NCBI GenBank assembly: GCA_900319225.1
Contig: ONNV01000009.1
Coordinates: 48,043-112,042, forward strand
Reading direction: 5' to 3'
Length of the DNA: 64,000 nt
Source: an uncultured Prevotellaceae bacterium
GTDB taxonomy: Bacteria > Bacteroidota > Bacteroidia > Bacteroidales > Bacteroidaceae
Below the pieces are notes generated by a model, which ran no database searches, was not told the DNA's origin, and worked only from the letters and a program-made list of their open reading frames with translations. This document shows positions 1 through 8,439 of the stretch, in pieces. The position numbers and the translations under genes are program-made. How positions within the stretch are numbered: the stretch's first letter is position 1; each line of letters starts with the position of its first letter.

Positions 1-41
1 ACTAATACAGCTGATGCTATAATCAAATTATACTTTTTCAT
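1..41 (-). CDS. 5' end of an exported protein, cut by the window edge
   Basis: Only the first 13 codons are present. They begin MKKYNLIIASAV, which looks like the start of a signal peptide. The gene lies 37 bp downstream of the fimbrillin gene that ends at 79 and on the same strand, so it is probably the next gene of the fimbrial operon, perhaps another fimbrillin or tip protein. Nothing more can be said from the window. Confidence 0.6.
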   Translation of the reverse strand, partial: MKKYNLIIASAVL

Positions 42-78
42 ATTATTTGTTTTTTTTGTTTAATACCTAATGTAGCAA

Positions 79-1230
79 TCACTGTACGATTACAGTTTCG
101 TCAGTAGCAGGTGTAAACCCTTCTACACTTTCAACATCGAACTCAATCTTGGCAGGTTTAATATTCACAACCAGGTAATAGAAGTAGTTCTCAACGAAGT
201 TTATTGATGCAGATCCCGTTGCTGTCTGACTCTCTATTGTCGGATTATTGGCGTCATCGTGATAGTTAATTTCGTACTTAACTTCAAGTAACATACTATG
301 TTTCTGTGAGTCGACCTGGCCAGCAGGCAGAATGTTCGGTGTTACAATGTACTGCTTTGCTCCATTAATAACGGCGGCTGATGTGTTTACCTCCTGTCCG
401 GTGCCATTGCTGTATACAATTGTCTTCGTTGTGCTAGCAGTAGGCTGAGAAAGTGTACTCTCGCTGTTGCCGTTATCATATGATATTGAACCAGCATCTG
501 CATTCTTCGCAGTCTGTGTCCATTTTACGTTGCTGGCTGAAGGGAATGCTATCTTGAGCTCTTTTAATGTTACTGTGTACGCATCCTCAAACCCTTCACT
601 CTTAACTTTGAATGCTAGTTTTGAAAGAACGTGATTAAAAATAAATGAAACGTGTCCCTCATATGTTACAATTGTGTTGGAATGATTGTGACATTTTGTA
701 TAGTCAGTATTCTCTACACGAGCGACACAAAGATCAACAGTTGCAGCATCGCTAGCGTCTGCAACGACTTGACTACCTAAATCGTATACGAAACCTGTTG
801 TTGTTGAAGGCGATACGGCTGTTCTTACGAAAGAGGCAGCTGTAGATGAATATGGAGCATAAGCATAGAAATAATATCCGTTTTTATTATCATTATCTGC
901 AACTAGTGACTTATCCCAATAGCGAACATTTTGGTGAGTCCAATCGTTGGGATTCACTGTGCCATCAAATTTGACTTCCTCGTTACTGAAGAGAGAAATG
1001 GTCTGGGGGTCAGTAGATCCTTCTTTATGTTTCCAACCATATACGCCAAATGCGTTATTGACGGTTTTAAACCAATTGATGTCAATTTCTGCTTTGGTCT
1101 GCTTTTCAGAATACTGGCTTTCAAAACCAATTGATACTTCTTGATTCTTGATTTCCTTAAAGGTGTCGTTGCCCATGCAAGCTGTCAGCAGTGTGGCAGC
1201 AGCTGCGATCATCAAATAACTCTTTTTCAT
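79..1230 (-). CDS. Fimbrillin family lipoprotein (Mfa/FimA-like pilus subunit)
   Basis: A 383-residue secreted protein with a lipoprotein signal at residues 1-18 (MKKSYLMIA...LLTAC). Bacteroidales fimbrillins are lipidated, moved to the cell surface, cleaved by a gingipain-like protease and polymerised by strand exchange. The text fits the family: an early 'FGVYGW' strand, then 'RYWDKS' and 'YYFYAYAPYS', a middle 'FNHVLSKLAFKV' strand and a late 'YIVTPNILPAG' strand. It follows a similar fimbrillin gene after a 66-bp gap, probably in one operon. Its signal peptide nearly matches that of the gene upstream (MKKSYLM), which suggests duplication. Family call is secure; whether it is a stalk, tip or accessory subunit is unknown. 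Confidence 0.85.
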   Translation of the reverse strand: MKKSYLMIAAAATLLTACMGNDTFKEIKNQEVSIGFESQYSEKQTKAEIDINWFKTVNNAFGVYGWKHKEGSTDPQTISLFSNEEVKFDGTVNPNDWTHQNVRYWDKSLVADNDNKNGYYFYAYAPYSSTAASFVRTAVSPSTTTGFVYDLGSQVVADASDAATVDLCVARVENTDYTKCHNHSNTIVTYEGHVSFIFNHVLSKLAFKVKSEGFEDAYTVTLKELKIAFPSASNVKWTQTAKNADAGSISYDNGNSESTLSQPTASTTKTIVYSNGTGQEVNTSAAVINGAKQYIVTPNILPAGQVDSQKHSMLLEVKYEINYHDDANNPTIESQTATGSASINFVENYFYYLVVNIKPAKIEFDVESVEGFTPATDETVIVQ

Positions 1231-1296
1231 AATTCTCTTTTCTTTAATTGTTTATAATTGTTTTTGTTTTTTCTCTATTTGATTAGTGTTAGGGTT

Positions 1297-2454
1297 CTAA
1301 ATCTTGACATCATAGCTCAAATCTGCCCATCCGTAAGCGCTTGCATCAAATGTGATGACGCTGGGACCTATTGTGAATGTCAGATTGTAGTTGTAGCGGT
1401 CAAAGAATTCTGTAAATGCATCCTTTAAATCCAGTACGTAGGTGTATCCCTCTGAATTGATATGATACTTGACAGTAACCTTTGCGTCGTTGGGTATAGT
1501 CTGAGGTATTACCAGAGACTCTATAAAGTAAAGGGGATTTACCTTATAGGTGTCAGGACCGTCTGTGTCGGGAAGATAAGGCTCTCCTGCTGATGTCTCA
1601 TATTTGAGAACGTAATTGTCATCGTTGTTTGCTGCGGCAGGAGCCCATCCGCTTACGCGAGGTGTGCTTACGCCGTCATAGATGCTTTCTGCATATGAAC
1701 CTTTATCAACAAGTTTAGTGATAGTAACCTCGTCGATTAATACATTCTCATTGTCAAGAGTCTCAGACTTTCCAATTATAACGTTGATCTTTGACAAGAT
1801 GTGCTTGAATGTAAGCTGAACTGCAGTATGAACAGTTCCAAGCTGTGACTGTGCTGCAGATGTCATCAGGTCAAGATCCTGATTGTTTACGTTGAATCCC
1901 TTGTTCTTGGCTGCTGCAGTTGCTTTTGCCTGCAGATTCTTGCCGGTGAGAATGTAATCAGTGGCTACAAAATCGTTGCCGGCATCTCCGACCTCTGCTC
2001 CTACAGCATTGTACTTGTAGCGAAGCGGATTTGAATCCAGAGCAGGAGCGTAGGCTATAAAGTCATATTCTGCCTGTCTGTCCCAGTAACGGAGATCGGT
2101 GTAACTCCAGTTTGAACCGTAGAATGAAGCGTTTGCATCGCCTGTGTATGTGCAAGCGGTGCCGGCTTTTACTCCAGCGGTTGTAGCTGCAGATTCTCCA
2201 AATACATATTCCTTATCATGTGTCTGGGTGTGCTCTTTTGTGCCATACACTGCAAATGTGTTGTGGAAGTACTCCAGGTTGAGGATGTTGGCGCTGTTGC
2301 CATCATCGCCCTTAGTGGCTTTCTCTGAGTAGGAACTGAATCCGATAACCTTGGGTTCAGTGGTGTCTTTAAGATCGGCGTTGATCTTGTCGGTCTGTGC
2401 GCAAGATGCCAGGATTGTGGCGGTTGCGGCTAACATCAGATAACTCTTTTTCAT
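1297..2454 (-). CDS. Fimbrillin family lipoprotein, second copy
   Basis: A 385-residue protein if translation starts at 2454 (MKKSYLMLAATATILASC), which gives a clean lipoprotein signal with its cysteine at residue 18. An in-frame ATG 12 codons earlier would put a basic, non-hydrophobic tail before the signal, so I reject it. Fimbrillin hallmarks are 'FAVYGTK', 'LRYWDRQAEYDFIAYAP', 'FKHILSKINVIIG' and 'ESLVIPQTIP'. It lies between a mini membrane protein gene and another fimbrillin in the same direction. The two fimbrillins differ strongly after the signal peptide, so they are probably different pilus subunits rather than a recent duplication. Confidence 0.87.
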   Translation of the reverse strand: MKKSYLMLAATATILASCAQTDKINADLKDTTEPKVIGFSSYSEKATKGDDGNSANILNLEYFHNTFAVYGTKEHTQTHDKEYVFGESAATTAGVKAGTACTYTGDANASFYGSNWSYTDLRYWDRQAEYDFIAYAPALDSNPLRYKYNAVGAEVGDAGNDFVATDYILTGKNLQAKATAAAKNKGFNVNNQDLDLMTSAAQSQLGTVHTAVQLTFKHILSKINVIIGKSETLDNENVLIDEVTITKLVDKGSYAESIYDGVSTPRVSGWAPAAANNDDNYVLKYETSAGEPYLPDTDGPDTYKVNPLYFIESLVIPQTIPNDAKVTVKYHINSEGYTYVLDLKDAFTEFFDRYNYNLTFTIGPSVITFDASAYGWADLSYDVKI

Positions 2455-2496
2455 AAGTCCTTGTTTTTTGTTGTTTATACTTTTTTTCATTTAAAC

Positions 2497-2700
2497 TCAA
2501 TTAATGAATCGCATTGTGGTTTCATTAAACTGCGTGTACCTGCCGGTAGTCTGGCCATTCTTGCGGTTTACGCTATCCTGCATACCTCTTGGCGAGTTTG
2601 CGGAGAATAGCGACACCAATGCTGCTACAGCGAGCGAGGCCACGGCTGCAATTAGCATGTAGCGCCATTTGCCTTTTTCTTGTTCTGTAAACATACTCAA
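2497..2700 (-). CDS. Small single-pass membrane protein of the fimbrial operon
   Basis: A 67-residue protein with a charged N-terminus (about residues 1-13), one transmembrane helix (about 14-34, MLIAAVASLAVAALVSLFSA) and a polar tail. It lies 28 bp downstream of the DUF5119 lipoprotein gene and 42 bp before the fimbrillin gene, all co-directional, so it is probably co-transcribed. I do not recognise the family. The position suggests a role in pilus export or anchoring, or as a small regulator, but that is inference. The tail (about 33 residues) could lie in the periplasm. Confidence 0.65.
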   Translation of the reverse strand: MSMFTEQEKGKWRYMLIAAVASLAVAALVSLFSANSPRGMQDSVNRKNGQTTGRYTQFNETTMRFIN

Positions 2701-2728
2701 TTATTTTTAATTATTATCTTGTTTGACA

Positions 2729-3937
2729 TCAAATAGTTACCTCAGCGTTAACTTCATTGGACCAATCCTCAACACTTGCGTTGAAACCGCCTCCTGTGGT
2801 CTCCTGTTTCTTGTCCAGGAGTTCCTGCGGTATCTCAGCTCCATCAATATATATAGTAATGATACCACCGGTAGGCTTCTCGTGCATCTGGTCGGTGATA
2901 TCGCGTGTAACCGTGTATGTGTATCCGTTACGGAGTGTGAATCCTATTCCTATGTAGTTCTTGTCAAGTTCTGCGGCCTTGGTACCTGCCTTTGTCGTCT
3001 CCAGAGGAATTATTCCGGGAAGACCCCATGTGAGTACGCGGGCAGCCATGATGTCGGCGCTGTCTGCTTTTGATACGCCGTCGGCCAGGACTACATCGGC
3101 GTGCCTCTGCATGGGCTTGATGCTGTCAGTTGATATTGATATGGTATTTATGAATGTCTTGCGGGTAAATAGCTCAACGCCCTGGGCAAGACCGGTAACG
3201 GTAAGGCCCTTGGCACCAACTATGCGGCTGCCTTTCTCATCTGTATTGTTGAGAACGATTATCTGATACAGATAGATGAAAGAGTAGGGGCGCAGCGCGG
3301 CGTCTACACGGTAGATGTATGTGATGTTGCCGTCAGCGTCATATTCTTTCTCATACTCTGACGGGTCCTCATTTATGACAAGGTCAGTAACCAGTGTGCC
3401 GAACAATTCATCAGGCTGGTTGTAGTCAATGTATGAACGTGTGGTGTCAGGCATGTCACTATGCTCATTCTCGGCACGGGTGCGAACCCATGAAGGCTGA
3501 GAACTGGCTCTGGTGTATGCGGTGTATGTCTCCATATCGTCGGACTGGTAGAAGTTTGTGTACTCAGTACCGAAATTGTAGAACATCATATCATAAACAG
3601 AACCGGCGGTCAGTGATACACGGCCTCCGTTTGAATCAAATATCTTAAAGAATGAGCTGAAACGCTTTCTGGTTGAAGGGTCAACGTTGTAGATGATACC
3701 CTTGATGAGCTCAGGCTTGGTGTAGCCTATCTGGCCGTACTGCTTAGAGGTGATGTCCCAGTTGTACTGCCAATTGAGGTCCCAATCAATACCCCAGAGC
3801 AGATCCAGACGTACGTCATAGATCTCAACGAATATCTGTGTCTGGTCAACGCGCAGGTAAAGGTCCTTACGGCAAGATGAGAAGCTAAGCGGAAGCAAAA
3901 GGATTGCAAGACACAGAACTTTCTGTATCTTTGCCAT
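2729..3937 (-). CDS. DUF5119-type lipoprotein, likely pilus anchor or accessory protein
   Basis: A 402-residue protein starting at 3937 (MAKIQKVLCLAI...SFSSC). The cysteine after 'SFSS' fits a lipobox. An ATG at 3967 would add ten residues and lies within the likely leader; the start at 3937 places the signal peptide correctly. The N-terminal half has the aromatic pattern 'DLLWGIDWDLNWQYNW' that I associate with DUF5119 proteins, which occur next to fimbrillins. It is the first gene of the fimbrial operon, the usual place of FimB/Mfa2-type anchor lipoproteins. A role in anchoring or limiting pilus length is inferred from position. Family assignment is moderately sure. Confidence 0.72.
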   Translation of the reverse strand: MAKIQKVLCLAILLLPLSFSSCRKDLYLRVDQTQIFVEIYDVRLDLLWGIDWDLNWQYNWDITSKQYGQIGYTKPELIKGIIYNVDPSTRKRFSSFFKIFDSNGGRVSLTAGSVYDMMFYNFGTEYTNFYQSDDMETYTAYTRASSQPSWVRTRAENEHSDMPDTTRSYIDYNQPDELFGTLVTDLVINEDPSEYEKEYDADGNITYIYRVDAALRPYSFIYLYQIIVLNNTDEKGSRIVGAKGLTVTGLAQGVELFTRKTFINTISISTDSIKPMQRHADVVLADGVSKADSADIMAARVLTWGLPGIIPLETTKAGTKAAELDKNYIGIGFTLRNGYTYTVTRDITDQMHEKPTGGIITIYIDGAEIPQELLDKKQETTGGGFNASVEDWSNEVNAEVTI

Positions 3938-3998
3938 CAACTTGTTTGTTTTTGTTCCGCTTAACATTTAAAAATCTTCTTTTCGTTAATTTCCATTA

Positions 3999-4006
3999 CA
4001 AAGGTA
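3999..4006 (-). promoter_or_regulatory. -7 box of the fimbrial operon promoter
   Basis: On the minus strand the sequence reads TACCTTTG, matching the Bacteroidetes -7 consensus TAnnTTTG. It sits about 60 bp before the chosen start of the DUF5119 gene. The rest of the 275-bp divergent gap (3968-4242) is AT-rich and contains an imperfect inverted ATTGTTGAATTAACAAT near 4132-4150 that could bind a regulator. Confidence 0.6.
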
Positions 4007-4207
4007 CGCGTATTATATGTCGAAATTCTAACATTTACAATCCGCTTTCTAAAAATCACAAAACTAATTTTAAACAATAGTTCAAATATCAACAGAGGAT
4101 GTTCAATATGCGTATTGATAGATAAAATAACAATTGTTGAATTAACAATTGGTATGAAATTATACAATTAATTGCATTTGATTGTATTCACGAGGGGATT
4201 TTAGGTG

Positions 4208-4215
4208 TATATTTG
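4208..4215 (+). promoter_or_regulatory. -7 box for the AraC-family gene
   Basis: TATATTTG matches TAnnTTTG. It overlaps a possible upstream TTG start codon, so translation must begin downstream at the ATG at 4243, which is preceded by a GAAGGA-like ribosome site. Confidence 0.65.
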
Positions 4216-4242
4216 CATATCAATAGAATTGAAGGACTAAAT

Positions 4243-5454
4243 ATGTTAGGCGTATTTATTTCACAGCTCCCTTTTTCAGTTTGTGTGGTGTGGCTGATTC
4301 TTGTCCTGTTTAGAGGGCATAAGAGCTACTCCAACAGGCTTTTTATGTGGATTATGGTGCTGCTGGCAGTGAGCTTCTGGGCCGGTTCCAATCATAAACC
4401 CCCGTTCCTGGATTTCAGGAAACTGGTTTATGTGGATATCGTAATGCAGTTCTCAACCATAGCCGTATTCCCGCTCATTTGCTTTTATATAAGGTCTCTT
4501 TATGATGAGACCAATCTCAGTGTAAACGCATACCTTCTGTATCTGCCAGCAATCCTGCTTACTACATCGGCAATTGTGGTTACTATACTACTGGGTGAGG
4601 ATCATTGCTCAGAGCTTATACAGTCAATTTACAGCAATAATCTCGTGCTTGACCAGTTTGAAGTGGTAGATAGGGCATACATAGTCCTGACCTACAAGCT
4701 ATACAGAATAGTTTTCTTTGTATCTCTGGCGCTTTCTTTCATTTACGTATTTTCACGACTCTTTACGGGTAAGTTTAAAATTGTACATTTTTTATCTTTT
4801 TTGAGAGGGCAGAAATCGAGTTTTGTAGCAAACATACTCTGTTTGTTTTTCATCATCTACTTTGTGCTCTGGGCACTTTGCGTGATTTTTGCCGATGTGT
4901 TCATGAATGCGCTCTCCATTTGGTCAACCTTATGGTGTGCTACTTCGGCTTTCCTGCTTTTTCTTATCGGTTACGTATCGGCCATACCTCCGCTTCCGGG
5001 CGGTTATATGAACCTGGACCGTATGCGTCATCCGTTCAGCGCCATGAAGCAGTCACGCCAGGAGTTCCTGCAGAGTATTGATTCTGGTCCTGTCACTGAG
5101 ACTCCGGTATCAGGTTACGATAAGATAATGGAATCTTTCAAGCAGCTTATGATTACGGAGCAGGGTTTTCTTAACCCCTCTATGACTATTGATGAGATTG
5201 CAAACCGTCTGAATACCAACCGTACATACGTATCCAAGCTGGTCAATATATATTATGGTATGCCGTTCCGCGAATACCTTAACGGTCTTAGGATGGATTA
5301 TGCCAAGCAGCTTATGATTGACGAGCCTGATGCCGTGATAGATTATGTTGCGGCCAAGAGTGGATTCCAGAGCTCTACCCAGTTTATCAGGAAGTTCCGG
5401 GAGATTGAGGGTACTACCCCCACGGTCTGGAAAGCGTCGCATCGACAGAAATAA
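4243..5454 (+). CDS. Membrane-anchored AraC-family transcription regulator
   Basis: A 403-residue protein. The first about 265 residues hold roughly seven hydrophobic helices with short loops; a linker rich in charged residues follows, then a C-terminal AraC-type double helix-turn-helix (about residues 315-400), with 'TIDEIANRLNTNRTYVSKLV' and 'DYVAAKSGFQSSTQFIRKFR' as the two recognition helices and a final 'GTTPTVWKA'. Bacteroidales have many such membrane AraC proteins, presumed to sense a signal at or in the membrane. It is divergent from the fimbrial operon, so control of pilus expression is a reasonable inference. A terminator follows directly. Confidence 0.85.
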   Translation: MLGVFISQLPFSVCVVWLILVLFRGHKSYSNRLFMWIMVLLAVSFWAGSNHKPPFLDFRKLVYVDIVMQFSTIAVFPLICFYIRSLYDETNLSVNAYLLYLPAILLTTSAIVVTILLGEDHCSELIQSIYSNNLVLDQFEVVDRAYIVLTYKLYRIVFFVSLALSFIYVFSRLFTGKFKIVHFLSFLRGQKSSFVANILCLFFIIYFVLWALCVIFADVFMNALSIWSTLWCATSAFLLFLIGYVSAIPPLPGGYMNLDRMRHPFSAMKQSRQEFLQSIDSGPVTETPVSGYDKIMESFKQLMITEQGFLNPSMTIDEIANRLNTNRTYVSKLVNIYYGMPFREYLNGLRMDYAKQLMIDEPDAVIDYVAAKSGFQSSTQFIRKFREIEGTTPTVWKASHRQK

Positions 5455-5459
5455 GTATT

Positions 5460-5484
5460 AACCTCCGTCAAGGAGGTTTTTTTA
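5460..5484 (+). terminator. Rho-independent terminator after the AraC gene
   Basis: AACCTCC-GTCA-AGGAGGTT forms a 7-bp stem with a 4-base loop and is followed by a T run. It starts 5 bp after the stop codon. Confidence 0.85.
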
Positions 5485-5515
5485 TTCCTTTTTAACGCAT
5501 TTATAATTTTATTAT

Positions 5516-5523
5516 TATATTTG
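5516..5523 (+). promoter_or_regulatory. -7 box for the CXXX-repeat operon
   Basis: TATATTTG, 45 bp before the ATG at 5569, in an AT-rich stretch. No other TAnnTTTG box was noticed in the short gaps up to 9460, so the five genes are probably transcribed from here. Confidence 0.6.
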
Positions 5524-5568
5524 CGATAATTATTCATTTGCCTTTAGGTTTAAACAATACATGCTTCT

Positions 5569-6459
5569 ATGAGACGTTGTTTATTTTTGGCTTTATTCCT
5601 GTCCCTGTTATTTTCAGGCCTTACATCTGCGCAGTCTCAATATCGTGTAACTGCAAATAAACTGAATATTAGGGAAATACCTTCTACTCGAGGAGGAACC
5701 CTTGGCAGTCTGTCTAAGGGAGATACTATTCAAGTGCTATCTATCCAACAGGGATGGGCTTCTTTGCTATATAAAAGTCGTACAGGATATGTCAGTTCTT
5801 CTTACTTGGAAGAGTTGATAGTATTAACAGATACTTTGCCCCCTGTTTCTGATACGGTTAGTGTTATATCTCAGTTTCACGATTCTATTGTTTATGCACC
5901 ATTGATTAAAGATAGTGATTCAAAAAAGGATGATTTATCCAGCCGAATTGATGAATTGATTAGAAAAATTCAATTCTTTGGACAGTTGGATCTGGGTGTA
6001 TCAGACTTTGTTTGTTATGATGTTAATCCAAAAGCCGGACTTGGATTCGGATTATCATTTGGAGGCCGTTTGGATTATTCTTTGTATTCTTTCTATAATG
6101 TCCAGTTAGGAGGCAGTGAGTTTACTTTAGGCTATCATCTAAGAGGTAGTGCCGCTTTACCTATTAAATACCTTGAACTTAGGATAATTCCAATTTTGGC
6201 CCGTTATCCAGTTGGTGCGTACACTTTGATTGGTAAGGTTGGGCTTAATTTGGGTTATCCTATTTCTAATGTTAAAACAAAAACTAAAGAGCATGACGCA
6301 TCAGGTGATGTGGGACTATCATTGGGCTTAGGAGTGGAAACAGGTCAAAAATATGGATTATCTCTATCTCTTGAAAGGGGATTTTGCGATGTGACGAATG
6401 ATGGAGAAGTTGAACTTAATAACATCGGTTTCTTTGTTTCATTCATGTATTTTTTTTGA
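5569..6459 (+). CDS. Secreted SH3-domain / outer-membrane barrel protein
   Basis: A 296-residue protein with a signal peptide (residues 1-22, ending SAQS), a bacterial SH3b domain at about 24-82 ('YRVTANKLNIREIPS', 'GWASLLYKSRTGYVSSSYL'), a linker, and a C-terminal part (about 140-296) of alternating short strands rich in Gly and aromatics that ends in 'FFVSFMYFF', the typical aromatic end of an outer-membrane beta-barrel. Only 16 bp separate it from the Cys-repeat precursor gene, so it is probably part of that operon. It might place or hold the modified protein at the envelope; this is inference. I know of no fixed association of this protein with CXXX systems. Confidence 0.65.
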   Translation: MRRCLFLALFLSLLFSGLTSAQSQYRVTANKLNIREIPSTRGGTLGSLSKGDTIQVLSIQQGWASLLYKSRTGYVSSSYLEELIVLTDTLPPVSDTVSVISQFHDSIVYAPLIKDSDSKKDDLSSRIDELIRKIQFFGQLDLGVSDFVCYDVNPKAGLGFGLSFGGRLDYSLYSFYNVQLGGSEFTLGYHLRGSAALPIKYLELRIIPILARYPVGAYTLIGKVGLNLGYPISNVKTKTKEHDASGDVGLSLGLGVETGQKYGLSLSLERGFCDVTNDGEVELNNIGFFVSFMYFF

Positions 6460-6475
6460 CAAATAATAATAGCAT

Positions 6476-7222
6476 ATGGACGAAGAGTTATACAATAGAA
6501 GAGAATTCTTCAAGAAGGCTATTTCCAAGTCTTTGCCTTTTCTGGCGGGAATAATAATAGGTCCATCTATTTTATCCTGCGATACGGAGGATGATGAACT
6601 TGAGAGAAAATTAGATTGTGGCGGTAGTTGCTCCTCTGCTTGCTCAGAAGGGTGCTCGACTTCCTGTTCTGGAAGTTGCAGTTCTTCCTGTTCAGGAGGT
6701 TGCAGTACTACCTGCAAATCTACATGTAAAGGTGGTTCTACATCCAGTACCTGTAGTAGCTGTTCAAACAACTGCTCATCTACGTGTTCCGGTGGTTGTT
6801 CTGGCGGTTGCAGTACTTCATGTACGTCAACATGTAAGGGATCATCTACGTCTAGTTCATGTAGTGGTTGTGCAAACAATTGTTCGTCAGGTTGTTCAAC
6901 GGCATGTAAGGGAACATGTACTGGAGCATGTGGTAATGGCTGCTCTAATGATTGCCAAAGGAACTGTGGCACTACTTGTACGACAGCGTGTGCTGTATTA
7001 TGTGCAGATGGTTGTTCTGAATCCTGTGGTAGTTCATGCTCTGATTCTTGTTCAAGTTCTTGTGTCGGTGGTTGTAAGGGTAATTGTTCAGGAGGCTGTG
7101 GATACGGTTGTGGCGGTGGCTGTTCTTCTAGTTGTGGTGCTTGCGATAACACTTGTTATGGCCGTTGTCCCGGTGCTTGTTATACAACTTGTGTAGGTAC
7201 TTGTGCTTATTTTATGAGTTGA
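6476..7222 (+). CDS. CXXX-repeat radical SAM target protein (modified Cys-rich lipoprotein precursor)
   Basis: A 248-residue protein. Residues 1-35 hold a twin-arginine-like motif (NRREFFKKA), a hydrophobic stretch and a lipobox-like 'SILSC', so it looks like a Tat-exported lipoprotein. After an acidic linker comes about 200 residues with roughly 48 cysteines, nearly all spaced as C-x-x-x, the x residues mostly Ser, Gly, Thr and Asn. Two longer gaps (KGGSTSST and KGSSTSSS) mark an internal duplication of about 32 residues. The family is named for its Cys-Xaa-Xaa-Xaa repeats and is found next to a dedicated radical SAM enzyme, here the next gene, whose ATG overlaps this stop codon. The chemistry of the modification is not known to me. 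The long antisense reading frame here is a by-product of the repeats. Confidence 0.9.
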   Translation: MDEELYNRREFFKKAISKSLPFLAGIIIGPSILSCDTEDDELERKLDCGGSCSSACSEGCSTSCSGSCSSSCSGGCSTTCKSTCKGGSTSSTCSSCSNNCSSTCSGGCSGGCSTSCTSTCKGSSTSSSCSGCANNCSSGCSTACKGTCTGACGNGCSNDCQRNCGTTCTTACAVLCADGCSESCGSSCSDSCSSSCVGGCKGNCSGGCGYGCGGGCSSSCGACDNTCYGRCPGACYTTCVGTCAYFMS

Positions 7223-8436
7223 TGGATAAAATAAAGAGTGGACAGAACCAATGGCAGGGTGGCATGGCGAAAAATATTACGTTCATTGTCACTAAAGATT
7301 GTCAATTGGCGTGTAAGTATTGCTATTTAGTCGGGAAGAATATCAAAGAAAGAATGACATGGGAAACTGCAAAGTCATTTATTGATATGATCCTAAGCAA
7401 TGAAAAAGAGTTTAAGGAAGAGAGTGTAGTTTGGGAATTTATTGGTGGCGAGCCTTTCCTGGAGGTGGAACTGATAGATAAGATATGTGATTATCTTAAG
7501 GTTCGTATGTATGAACTAAATCATCACTGGTTTAACAGCTATCGTTTTTCTATCTCAACAAATGGAATTAACTATCATACGACTGAAGTTCAAAACTTTA
7601 TTAGAAAGAACCAGAATCATCTTTCAATTGGGATAACCATTGACGGTACACAAAAGAAACATGATTTGAATCGTGTTTACAAAATAACAGAGAGGGGATC
7701 CTACAAAGATGTGCTACGTAACATCCCCTTGTGGTTGGAACAATTTCCTTATGCAGGAACTAAAGTGACAATAAGCAGTTCAGACATTCCTTATATCTCA
7801 GAAAGTGTAATACATCTATTTGCCATTGGTATACACATGATTAACATTAATGTTGTTTTTGAAGATGTTTGGAATGAGGGTGATGATGTGTTATTTGAGA
7901 ACGAGTTGATAAAGTTGGCCGATATCATCATTGATAGAGGTTATTATCAGGATTATGTATGTTCTTTCTTCTCTGAAAATATTGGTAAACCTTTGGACGT
8001 AATACATGACAATCAAAACTGGTGTGGGGCAGGTAGAATGCTTAGTGTGGATTCGGCGGGAAACTTATATCCTTGTACCCGTTTTGCACAATATTCTCTC
8101 AGAGATAAGAAAGCGTGGATAATTGGTAATATTAAAGATGGAATAGATGACAATAAACTGCGCCCGTTCTTAACTCTTGATAGAATAAGTCAGAGTAAAC
8201 CGGAGTGTATCTCTTGTGAGGTAGCTAGCGGATGCGCTTGGTGTCAGGGAGAAAATTATGATGCTGCAAAAACTCATACTGTTTATGAACGTTCTACGGC
8301 GATTTGTAAGATGCACAAAGCAAGAGTACGTGCTAACAATTATTATTGGAATAAACTCTATCGTAAACTTGAACTAGAAGGTTTGCGTGAACAGTTTGAA
8401 GCAAATAAACGTGTGGTGAAACCTGATTTGTGCTGA
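7222..8436 (+). CDS. Radical SAM/SPASM peptide maturase of the CXXX-repeat system
   Basis: A 404-residue enzyme from the ATG at 7222, which overlaps the precursor's stop (TGATG). Earlier in-frame starts lie inside the precursor gene and are rejected. The radical SAM cluster motif CQLACKYC (Cx3Cx2C) lies at about residues 31-38, followed by 'WEFIGGEPFLE' and 'SISTNG' typical of the TIM barrel. A C-terminal SPASM region has cysteines at 'NWCGAG', 'LYPCTRF', 'PECISCEVASGCAWCQG' and 'AICKMH', able to hold two extra FeS clusters. Such enzymes cleave S-adenosylmethionine and make radical changes in ribosomal peptides, often Cys thioether links. The substrate is surely the adjacent repeat protein; the bond made is not known to me. 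Confidence 0.92.
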   Translation: MDKIKSGQNQWQGGMAKNITFIVTKDCQLACKYCYLVGKNIKERMTWETAKSFIDMILSNEKEFKEESVVWEFIGGEPFLEVELIDKICDYLKVRMYELNHHWFNSYRFSISTNGINYHTTEVQNFIRKNQNHLSIGITIDGTQKKHDLNRVYKITERGSYKDVLRNIPLWLEQFPYAGTKVTISSSDIPYISESVIHLFAIGIHMININVVFEDVWNEGDDVLFENELIKLADIIIDRGYYQDYVCSFFSENIGKPLDVIHDNQNWCGAGRMLSVDSAGNLYPCTRFAQYSLRDKKAWIIGNIKDGIDDNKLRPFLTLDRISQSKPECISCEVASGCAWCQGENYDAAKTHTVYERSTAICKMHKARVRANNYYWNKLYRKLELEGLREQFEANKRVVKPDLC

Positions 8437-8439
8437 CCT

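Noticed and set aside
6439-7152. Pro/Gln/His-rich protein on the minus strand
   Set aside because: It is the antisense shadow of the Cys-repeat gene; the repeated codons keep the other strand open. No promoter or related protein.
7153-7221. Longer N-terminus for the radical SAM enzyme
   Set aside because: It would overlap the last 23 codons of the precursor gene. The ATG at 7222 overlaps the stop in the usual coupled manner.
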